DNA of 64,000 nt from Parvimonas sp035282405. Its GTDB lineage: Bacteria; Bacillota; Clostridia; Tissierellales; Peptoniphilaceae. The notes beneath the pieces are model-generated. The model was not told the origin of the DNA. It saw only the letters and a program-made list of their open reading frames with translations, and did no database searches. The stretch lies in NCBI RefSeq assembly GCF_035282405.1, contig NZ_JAYKBP010000001.1:434001-498000 (forward strand), read 5' to 3'. Position numbers and translations under genes: made by a program. Below, in pieces: positions 36,427 to 42,448 of this stretch (its first letter is position 1; each line of letters begins with the position of its first letter).

Positions 36427-36550
36427 GTAGGAACTTAGTACCTATGTAGATTACATTACAAAGTTCAAATAAAAATTTATTCAAGCCGCTATTGCACCAG
36501 CGATGGCTAACCTAAGTCGTTTAGGTCAACTCACGAAAGTGAGTTTTTTT
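36427..36550 (+). ncRNA. tracrRNA
   Basis: Anti-repeat at about 36433-36470: 26 bases identical to the array's plus-strand repeat (CTTAGTACC...ATTAC), then AAAGT as bulge, then TCAAAT, which pairs with the 5' GTTTGA of the crRNA repeat. After it come a hairpin within AATAAAAATTTATT, a nexus-like stem (ATTGC - ACCA - GCGAT inside GCC/GGC), CCTAA - GTCGT - TTAGG, and the terminator ACTCAC - GAAA - GTGAGT with T7 at 36544-36550. It is divergent from cas9. Confidence 0.93.
36529..36550 (+). terminator. tracrRNA terminator
   Basis: ACTCAC and GTGAGT stem, GAAA tetraloop, T7. It doubles as the 3' hairpin of the tracrRNA. Confidence 0.92.
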
Positions 36551-36640
36551 ATTGCAAAAAATAACGCTTCAAGCTTAACCCCAAATAAACATCCCAAAAG
36601 AAAACCTTTTATTACAAGTCGATTAGCACAATACAATTAG

Positions 36641-36669
36641 ATTATATAGCTATTAATGTTTTTTGTCAA
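36641..36669 (-). promoter_or_regulatory. Promoter directed towards cas9, antisense to tracrRNA
   Basis: Minus-strand TTGACA (36669-36664), 17 bases, TATAAT (36646-36641). RNA from here would run antisense through the tracrRNA gene into cas9. No ORF of note lies between. The only hairpin on the way (the tracrRNA terminator read backwards) has no T-tail, so the promoter may supply a long 5' leader for the cas operon. Confidence 0.55.
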
Positions 36670-36730
36670 TGTTTATAATTTTACAAATCTATTTTAACCA
36701 TAAAAAACAGAGTCAGATTGACCAACTCTG
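36661..36730. repeat. Right direct repeat bordering the CRISPR-Cas segment
   Basis: Partner of 28461-28532; 28 identical bases at 36703-36730 plus a similar AT-rich part down to TTTTGTCAAT. It supplies the terminator of the paralogue 2 gene (CAGAGT / ACTCTG then TTTTTT on the minus strand) and the promoter facing cas9. Confidence 0.75.
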
Positions 36731-36760
36731 CTTGAAAACTTTTTATTTAATAATTAAATT

Positions 36761-37291
36761 CTAATAACCATAATTCTTTAATAGGGATATAGGAACGTAA
36801 AAGAAATATGGTGCAGTAAATATTGCCACATATAATGCTAATTTTTTCTTGTCTTTTTCATCAATTTCCATCTTGGCAAAACTATTTTTTAAATTGAAAT
36901 AATAGATACAAATACCTGCTAATAAGATTGTAATTGTAACTATAATAAAAGCGTAAATATTTTCTAAAGGATTTGTCATAATATATTTAATTACATTATC
37001 ACTAATCCATTTAAAAAATTTAACATTTTCTTCTAAACGTCCAACTAAACTTGTAAAAGCTAATAAAAAAACTGAACCAATAAAATCTGCTAAAAACCCA
37101 AATAAGAATACTCTTACAATCACTTCTTTATATCTTTGTAGAATATCATCAGTTTTTAGGAATTTTAATGCTAAACATATTACAATAGAATCAATTAAAA
37201 AATTTACCGGCATTACTATCAGCCAAGCCAAAGGAAATAAAAGCAAAAACCAAATTGGAAATACAACATTGTAAATTTTATTATTTTTCAT
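36761..37291 (-). CDS. Four-helix membrane protein, paralogue 2
   Basis: 176 residues, related to 27829-28356 over its length. Hydrophobic segments near 12-36, 60-85, 108-135 and 155-172. Conserved features are the MKNNKIYNVVFP start, LKFLKTDDI after the first helix, and the KDKKKLAL box followed by FTAPYFF. Function unknown. AAAGGAGG precedes the ATG; the upstream 70 bases are nearly identical to those of paralogue 1. It lies just after the terminator of the small RNA at 37386-37518. Confidence 0.7.
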   Translation of the reverse strand: MKNNKIYNVVFPIWFLLLFPLAWLIVMPVNFLIDSIVICLALKFLKTDDILQRYKEVIVRVFLFGFLADFIGSVFLLAFTSLVGRLEENVKFFKWISDNVIKYIMTNPLENIYAFIIVTITILLAGICIYYFNLKNSFAKMEIDEKDKKKLALYVAIFTAPYFFYVPISLLKNYGY

Positions 37292-37385
37292 AATTACCTC
37301 CTTTTAGTTGTTATTATCAACTTATAAAATAATTGTCAAAAATAAAAACTACAAAACACTACTTACAGTTTTAAGAATTTTCAAA

Positions 37386-37518
37386 CAAAAAAGAGTTAGA
37401 CTACTCTAACTCTCACAGATTTGAATTAAGTAGTCGGTTGGTCGGTGTATCCAACATCTCAGATACCTTATTACAGGTGTGGCAGGAACCCTTTCTGCCC
37501 TCAACTACTTCTTTACTT
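37386..37518 (-). ncRNA. Structured small RNA of unrecognised family
   Basis: It has its own promoter (37553-37525) and terminator (37413-37386). The core at 37510-37428 is closed by AAGTAGTTG pairing with CGACTACTT (9 bp). Inside are GGCAG / CTGCC, ACCT / AGGT and GTATC / GATAC stems, a multi-branched layout. It lacks the SRP GGAAGCAGCC loop and the riboswitch and T-box cores I know. It lies between a PBECR-like nuclease gene and a membrane-protein gene. The GC content of the core is far above the surroundings, as for a functional RNA. Confidence 0.7.
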
Positions 37519-37524
37519 AACTAT

Positions 37525-37553
37525 AGTATACCCAATTTTTTACTCTTTGTCAA
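37525..37553 (-). promoter_or_regulatory. Promoter of the small RNA
   Basis: Minus-strand TTGACA (37553-37548), 17 bases, TATACT (37530-37525). The -35 box lies within the last codons of the nuclease-like gene. Confidence 0.8.
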
Positions 37554-37896
37554 CCTTTTTTAATCTTCCACTAAATTTTCTGCTGTTTAATTTATAGTCA
37601 TTTATGCTATACATGCTGACAATAAAAAATTTATCTTTAGTTTTATTAACTTTTAAAGCTAGTAAAACATTCTTTTTATAACATTTTACATATTCTAAAG
37701 CTAATTTATTTCCATTTCTATTAATCCCTACATAATCTGGATTTTCTATCATTTCTTTAACATTATCTACATATTTTAAAACATCATAATGCTTTCTTTT
37801 TTCAAGATGTCTTTTTAAACCATGCCTAGAATATTCTATTTCTGATAAGTCTGTTTCAAGACCTAATAATTTTTTAATACTATCCTTTACTATCAT
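37540..37896 (-). CDS. PBECR-like nuclease domain protein (putative toxin-type RNase)
   Basis: 118 residues. The middle and C-terminal part, HGLKRHLEKRKH...VKEMIENPDYVG..NGNKLALEYVK....VLLALKVNK and FFIVSMYSIND, matches the plan of the phage-Barnase/EndoU/ColicinE5-RelE-like (PBECR) domains as I remember them. A basic, His/Arg-rich N-terminal half would supply catalytic residues. Its own promoter (TTGATT, 16 bases, TAAAAT) and the site AAGAGGTG lie upstream. No antitoxin ORF is adjacent. The assignment is by pattern only. Confidence 0.55.
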   Translation of the reverse strand: MIVKDSIKKLLGLETDLSEIEYSRHGLKRHLEKRKHYDVLKYVDNVKEMIENPDYVGINRNGNKLALEYVKCYKKNVLLALKVNKTKDKFFIVSMYSINDYKLNSRKFSGRLKKVDKE

Positions 37897-37955
37897 AGCT
37901 ACACCTCTTGACTATATTTTAGCATAAAATCAGTATAAATCAAATATATTTTCAT

Positions 37956-37987
37956 AAAAAAAGAGCTATCTTTACAGATAACTCTTT
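37956..37987 (-). terminator. Terminator of the SRP RNA gene
   Basis: AAGAGCTATCT and AGATAACTCTT pair (one mismatch) around TTAC; T7 follows on the minus strand. Confidence 0.88.
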
Positions 37988-37999
37988 AGTATGTAAGCA

Positions 38000-38258
38000 C
38001 ACCCAAGGTCGCTTAACAAGAAATGTACGGTACCCTTGCAGTTAGCTCAAAGCAAGCAATCTTACGGCACATAGAGTATTTTACTTATGGCTGCTTCCGT
38101 CAAGACCTGACCAGATTCGTAAAGCTCTATTGCGTAAGGACCCACTCGTCAACACCACTTACAAAAGTCGGCTACACCCCTTGAAAATCTAACTTGGGAA
38201 TTCAGCCCTGCTATAGCAGATTACAGGTTACAAGGTACTGCTAACACCCCACCTAGTG
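38000..38258 (-). ncRNA. ffs: Signal recognition particle RNA (large bacterial type)
   Basis: The domain IV signature GGTCAGGTCTTGACGGAAGCAGCC is read on the minus strand at about 38120-38092 (quoted in two pieces: GGTCAGGTCTTGACGG and AAGCAGCC). The two ends (GGTGGGGTG near 38254, CCTTGGGTGTGC near 38000) and the total of about 260 nt indicate an Alu domain, as in Bacillus 6S/scRNA. It binds Ffh for membrane targeting. It follows tRNA-Ser within a few bases and ends at its own terminator. Confidence 0.93.
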
Positions 38259-38260
38259 CA

Positions 38261-38351
38261 TGGCGGAGAACGAGGGATTTGAACCCTCGAAACGCTTTTG
38301 ACGTTTACACGATTTCCAATCGTGCTCCTTCGACCGCTCGGACAGCTCTCC
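38261..38351 (-). tRNA. tRNA-Ser (GGA anticodon)
   Basis: 91 nt including an encoded CCA. Acceptor GGAGAGC / GTTCTCC, anticodon loop in CGATTGGAAATCG giving GGA, a long variable arm (GTAAACGTCAAAAGCGTTTC) and T-arm GGGTTCGAATCCC. The long arm and anticodon fit tRNA-Ser reading UCC and UCU. Co-transcribed with the SRP RNA. Confidence 0.97.
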
Positions 38352-38364
38352 ACGACACCCATAT

Positions 38365-38393
38365 ATTATAATGTATTTTTATTATTTAGTCAA
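38365..38393 (-). promoter_or_regulatory. Promoter of tRNA-Ser and SRP RNA
   Basis: Minus-strand TTGACT (38393-38388), 17 bases, TATAAT (38370-38365), about 14 bases before the mature tRNA end. Confidence 0.85.
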
Positions 38394-38405
38394 TATAAAT
38401 ACAAT

Positions 38406-38960
38406 TTATATTTTTTGAATCATAACCACATAAGGTGGATTGTTTTTTTGATTTTCAAATGTACATTTAAGTATAGTATATTCTTTTTGATTTAAATTTT
38501 GTAAAAATTTTGATATTTCTAAACTTTCAATCTGTCCAGCAGAATGTCCTATATAAAAAGTTATAAAAATTGCTCCTTTGGAATTTAATTTCTCTAACAA
38601 TTTCTTCAAACTTTCTTCAACATCTTTTGCATTTGTAGTTATATATTTATCTCCTTTAGGTAAATAACCTAAATTATAGATTGCAAAATCAATATTTTCT
38701 TTTATATATTTATCAAAATTTTTATGATTTTCTAAAATCAATTCACAATTTGAATATTTTTCAAGCAAAATTTTTGAATTATCCAAAGCTTCTTGTTGAA
38801 TATCAAAACAATAAAGTTTTTCTGGTTGTAATATCTCTAAAATGTTTTTAGAGTCAAATCCATTTCCAACTGTCATATCAATTGCGATTTTAACATCTTT
38901 AATATAATTTCTCATGAAAAATTCAATTAAAGTCTTAGTTTTATTTATTTTTACATTCAC
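38406..38960 (-). CDS. tRNA (mnm5s2U34)-methyltransferase MnmM-like (YtqB family)
   Basis: 184 residues. SAM-dependent methyltransferase with AIDMTVGNGFDSKNIL (the family has A-T-x-GNG-x-D), acidic LYCFDIQQEAL, YNLGYLPKGDKYITT and FYIGHSAGQIES, which are diagnostic of the YtqB/MnmM group. MnmM completes mnm5s2U34 in tRNA wobble positions. It overlaps the next gene upstream by 20 bases. Confidence 0.85.
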   Translation of the reverse strand: MNVKINKTKTLIEFFMRNYIKDVKIAIDMTVGNGFDSKNILEILQPEKLYCFDIQQEALDNSKILLEKYSNCELILENHKNFDKYIKENIDFAIYNLGYLPKGDKYITTNAKDVEESLKKLLEKLNSKGAIFITFYIGHSAGQIESLEISKFLQNLNQKEYTILKCTFENQKNNPPYVVMIQKI

Positions 38961-39330
38961 TGCAAGTTCTTCCTTGTTCTAAAATTTCATCAACATCGTA
39001 AGTATATAAATCATCTTCTAATTTAGTAACTCCTGAAATTCCTTCAAAAAACAATTTAGAATAAAATTTCTTTTTCCTCTTCATATAGACTTTATAAGCA
39101 ATACATTTTATAAAAAATCTATTAAATTTTTCCATTCCTTCATCATATTTTATTTCTTCCAAATAATAATCTTCATCTCTAAAAGTAAGTTTTACATATC
39201 CGATTATATTTTCTTCCATAACTAAACTGAAATAAAATGTTGGAACAGATAAATCTATACTACCACCTATTCCATATTTGACATAAAGTTCTTCAAATTC
39301 TTCAGGAGTGGCATTTTTTAATCCTATCAT
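38941..39330 (-). CDS. GNAT-like hypothetical protein
   Basis: 129 residues. FYFSLVMEENIIGYVKLTF resembles the central strand pair of GNAT folds and a helix with basic residues follows, but the acetyl-CoA motif is not clear. A C-terminal CSEC pair is present. It is packed between rluB (1-base overlap) and the methyltransferase, so it is translated in the same operon. Function unknown. Confidence 0.6.
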   Translation of the reverse strand: MIGLKNATPEEFEELYVKYGIGGSIDLSVPTFYFSLVMEENIIGYVKLTFRDEDYYLEEIKYDEGMEKFNRFFIKCIAYKVYMKRKKKFYSKLFFEGISGVTKLEDDLYTYDVDEILEQGRTCSECKNK

Positions 39331-40022
39331 TATAAACTCCTTAAATATTCAATCTCTTCTCTACTAAGTTCTCTGTAACTTCCTACTTTTAATTTTCCAA
39401 GTTTTATTTTACCAAAGGCAGTTCTCTCAAGAGAAATAACCTTATAGTCCAAAGTTTTAAACATTTTTCTTATCTGTCTATTTCTTCCCTCTTTTAGAAA
39501 AACTTTTACCATATTATTTTTAAAGTCAAAAATTTCGAATCTTGCTTCTCTTGTCAATTTCCCTTCAATCATTATCCCAGAAGATAATTTTTTTAAATCA
39601 TTTTCTTTTAAAGCCTTATCAACCTTTACAATATATTCTTTTTCAACATTATGACTTGGATGTGTCAATTTAAAAGCTAAGTCCCCGTCATTTGTTAAAA
39701 GTAAAAGCCCAAAACTGTCCTTATCAAGTCTCCCTACGGGATAAATTCTCTCTTTAGAATCCATTAAATCCAAAACAATTTTTTCTTGAAATTGAGCTTT
39801 AGCTGTACTGGAATACCCAATAGGCTTATTTAAAAGATAATATTTTTTAGCTTCTTCTAATTTAATTTTTTTACCTTCAATTAAAATTTCATCATTTTCT
39901 AAAACGTCAATTCCCTTATTTGCAAGTTTTCCATTTATAAAAACTTTTCCCTGTTCTAAAAGTAAATCTGCATTTCTTCTTGAACAATAACCGGAATTTG
40001 CAATAAATTTATTTATTCTCAT
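39330..40022 (-). CDS. rluB: 23S rRNA pseudouridine synthase, RluB/RsuA family
   Basis: 230 residues. N-terminal S4 domain (MRINKFIANSGYCSRRNADLLLEQGKVFING), catalytic YPVGRLDKDSFGLLLLTNDGD with the active-site Asp in GRLD, and EGRNRQIRKMFKTL. It converts uridine to pseudouridine in rRNA. The start overlaps scpB by 14 bases; the scpA-scpB-rluB order is conserved in Firmicutes. Confidence 0.92.
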   Translation of the reverse strand: MRINKFIANSGYCSRRNADLLLEQGKVFINGKLANKGIDVLENDEILIEGKKIKLEEAKKYYLLNKPIGYSSTAKAQFQEKIVLDLMDSKERIYPVGRLDKDSFGLLLLTNDGDLAFKLTHPSHNVEKEYIVKVDKALKENDLKKLSSGIMIEGKLTREARFEIFDFKNNMVKVFLKEGRNRQIRKMFKTLDYKVISLERTAFGKIKLGKLKVGSYRELSREEIEYLRSL

Positions 40023-40590
40023 CTTCTATTTCCACAATATCTTCATCTTCAACTATTTTGTTTTTTTCTTCATCAGAAATAAATTTTTCAATATTAGGCA
40101 AGTCTTTTAGAGATTTTAAATTAAATTGATTTAAAAAGTTCAAAGTTGTCTTATAAATAATTGGCTTACCAATTCTATCAAGTCTTCCTGCTTCTTCAAT
40201 GAAGTCCTTTGACATCAGAGTTTCAATAGAGCTGTTACATTTAACTCCTCTTATCTCTTCAATTTCTTGCCTTGTAATTGGTTGTTTATATGCAATTATA
40301 GCCAAAGTTTCCAAAGTTGAATTCGTTAAATGTTTCATTGTAACTTTTTCAAAAAGTTTTGAAATAATATCATGATATTCTTTTCTTGTCTTTATCTGAT
40401 AATAATTAGAAATTTTTTGAATTACGAGTCCTCTTTTTTGAAATTCAAACTCCTCTACAAGTTCATCAGCCAAAACAGTAGCATCTTTTACTGGAATATC
40501 CAAAACTTTTGCAATATCATCAATTTTTAAAGGATCTCCATATACAAACAACAACTGTTCGATAACTTGTTTATATTCTCTACTATTCAA
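40009..40590 (-). CDS. scpB: Segregation and condensation protein B
   Basis: 193 residues with two winged-helix domains; EQLLFVYGDPLKIDDIAKVL and LETLAIIAYKQPITRQEIEEIRGV are the family marks. ScpB dimers bind ScpA in the SMC complex. The acidic C-terminus (about 175-193) is usual. It overlaps scpA by 8 bases. Confidence 0.95.
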   Translation of the reverse strand: MNSREYKQVIEQLLFVYGDPLKIDDIAKVLDIPVKDATVLADELVEEFEFQKRGLVIQKISNYYQIKTRKEYHDIISKLFEKVTMKHLTNSTLETLAIIAYKQPITRQEIEEIRGVKCNSSIETLMSKDFIEEAGRLDRIGKPIIYKTTLNFLNQFNLKSLKDLPNIEKFISDEEKNKIVEDEDIVEIEDENK

Positions 40591-41317
40591 CTTCTTCCCC
40601 CACTAAATTAAGTTTAATATTTTTATCTTTATCTTGAAAAATCTTGATAATATTATTTTTAACAAGCTCCAAAATAGATATAAATATTGTTATAAGCTCA
40701 CTTTTTGTTCCATTATAAAAAATTAAATCTTCAAAATAAAGCTCTTTTTTTTCATAAATTTTGTCCTTTATCATTGAAACATATTTTTCAATAGGAAATA
40801 AATCTTTTTCTATGATTTTTTCAAAAGAATTTTCTTCATTTTTACTTTGATACTGGTTTATAATATTTTCCATTAAAGAAAGCAATACATTAACATCAGT
40901 ATTTAAAATAATTTCCTTATCTTCAGTCATATATTCAGTAATATCAGACTGCATTTTTGAATATGCTTTACTTCCCTCTGCTTCCAGATTTTTAAAGTAT
41001 TCTCCAACCTTTTTAAACTTTCTATATTCAATAAGTCTTTCAATCAATTGTTCTTTTGTAACAATTTCTTCTTCGTCTTCATCTGTATTTTTAGGAATTA
41101 AACTTCTTGATTTTATTTCAACTAAAGTACTAGACATTAGCAAAAAAGCTGATATATCAGTATCTTCACTATAAACAGAATTTTCAATTACTTCAAGATA
41201 ATGTTTAGTTATTTTACTTATTTCAATATCATAAATATCAACCTTTTGTTTTGAAATTAAGTCAAGCAATAAATCCAAAGGACCCGAGTAAGCATCTAAA
41301 TTAACTATTAACTGCAT
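40583..41317 (-). CDS. scpA: Segregation and condensation protein A
   Basis: 244 residues. The kleisin N-terminus FSGPLDLLLDLI appears here as YSGPLDLLLDLISKQKVDIYDI, followed by ISAFLLMSSTLVEIKSRSLIP and a C-terminal winged helix (LFYNGTKSELITIFISILEL). It closes the SMC ring. The ATG shares one base with the stop of the upstream gene. Confidence 0.95.
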   Translation of the reverse strand: MQLIVNLDAYSGPLDLLLDLISKQKVDIYDIEISKITKHYLEVIENSVYSEDTDISAFLLMSSTLVEIKSRSLIPKNTDEDEEEIVTKEQLIERLIEYRKFKKVGEYFKNLEAEGSKAYSKMQSDITEYMTEDKEIILNTDVNVLLSLMENIINQYQSKNEENSFEKIIEKDLFPIEKYVSMIKDKIYEKKELYFEDLIFYNGTKSELITIFISILELVKNNIIKIFQDKDKNIKLNLVGEEVE

Positions 41318-41928
41318 TACATCACCAACATATAAGCAATTTTAATTATAAATTGTCCAACAGTACTAGCAATAGGTGATAAAAATGTTCCAAAAGTTCT
41401 TGTCAATATTAATGCAAGCAGAATAAGAGTTGTATAATTTGAAAGTTTAAAATATTCATATTCTACTTCTCTCGATAAAAATGCACTTATAAAAATTGCT
41501 CCATCAAAAGGTGGCAAAGGTATCAATCCTATAATTCCAAATACTATACTGATAGAGAAGATATCTCTAAATAGTAAAAATAACATTTTGTTATCAGATC
41601 CAACAAGTATATATATAATTGCTGAAATTAAAGCTATTAGGAAGCACATAAAGGCATTTGATAAGGAGTAAATTATCTTACCCCAGAATCTGTTTTTAAA
41701 ATTAGATACATTTACTTCTATAGGTTTTGCCCAACCGAATTTGAAAATTATAAAACAAATAAAGCCCACTATATCTATATGATTTGCAGGATTTAAGCTA
41801 GTTGCTCCATTTAATTTTGGTGTATTATCTCCTAGAGCTAAAGCGACTTTTGCCTGAAAAACTCTACAGGCTATAATTACAAACATTACTGCAATTCCAA
41901 CAATTAAATTTTCCATTATAATGTTCAT
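41317..41928 (-). CDS. M50 (site-2 protease) family membrane protein lacking the HExxH motif
   Basis: 203 residues with five to six helices. It follows the bacterial M50 pattern: LGDNTPKLNGATSLNPANHID, FGWAKPIEVN, and LIPLPPFDG with the third metal ligand Asp retained. Where active members have HEFAHA it reads CRVFQA, so both histidines and the glutamate are gone. A non-catalytic role is likely. This gene commonly sits upstream of scpA in Firmicutes, as here. Confidence 0.85.
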   Translation of the reverse strand: MNIIMENLIVGIAVMFVIIACRVFQAKVALALGDNTPKLNGATSLNPANHIDIVGFICFIIFKFGWAKPIEVNVSNFKNRFWGKIIYSLSNAFMCFLIALISAIIYILVGSDNKMLFLLFRDIFSISIVFGIIGLIPLPPFDGAIFISAFLSREVEYEYFKLSNYTTLILLALILTRTFGTFLSPIASTVGQFIIKIAYMLVM

Positions 41929-41929
41929 A

Positions 41930-42448
41930 CTACCCCCTATTTATTTCATTTAAAATAGCTATTGCCGTTTTAAAATCTTTTATTTCTCCATTAAAATACA
42001 TCTTTTTTAATTCATCAAAATGAATTTTAATAATACTTAAATTTTCATCCTCATCTTCTGGTAATTTTGAAGAAAATAAGTTATCAGCCCTGTAGACTAC
42101 AACTTTTTCTGTACAAAATCCAACACTTGTATAACCTTCAAAAATTTTTTCTAAATTATTAGAACTAAAACCTATTTCTTCTTGCAATTCTCTAAGAGCG
42201 GTTTCTTCATAATTTTCTCCTATTTCAACAAGTCCGGCAGGAATTTCTAAAAAGTCCTCTTGAATTGGAAATCTGTATTGTTTAACTAAATATACATATC
42301 CTTTTTCGTCAATTGGAAAAATTGCAACTGCATCTTTATGCTCTACAATTTCTCTTTTTAAAATTTTATCATCTTTTTCAAAGTATTCAAGTTTTAAATT
42401 CAAAATTTTTCCGTCAAAAATTTCTTCTGATTTTACTTTTCTATACAT
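41930..42448 (-). CDS. nudF: NUDIX hydrolase, ADP-ribose pyrophosphatase type
   Basis: 172 residues. The Nudix box is GLVEIGENYEETALRELQEEIGF, quoted in parts as GLVEIGENYEE and RELQEEIGF, and is complete. Upstream QYRFPIQEDFLEIPAG is typical of ADP-ribose pyrophosphatases. It hydrolyses ADP-ribose to AMP and ribose-5-phosphate. It overlaps recN by 16 bases. Confidence 0.9.
   Translation of the reverse strand: MYRKVKSEEIFDGKILNLKLEYFEKDDKILKREIVEHKDAVAIFPIDEKGYVYLVKQYRFPIQEDFLEIPAGLVEIGENYEETALRELQEEIGFSSNNLEKIFEGYTSVGFCTEKVVVYRADNLFSSKLPEDEDENLSIIKIHFDELKKMYFNGEIKDFKTAIAILNEINRG

Noticed and set aside
36571..36640. Short ORF after the promoter facing tracrRNA
   Set aside because: Only a few codons (ATGTTTATTTGGGGTTAA); not a gene.
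37386..37896. Type III toxin-antitoxin (ToxIN-like) locus
   Set aside because: RNA lies after, not before, the protein gene and has no tandem repeats; the protein does not look like ToxN.
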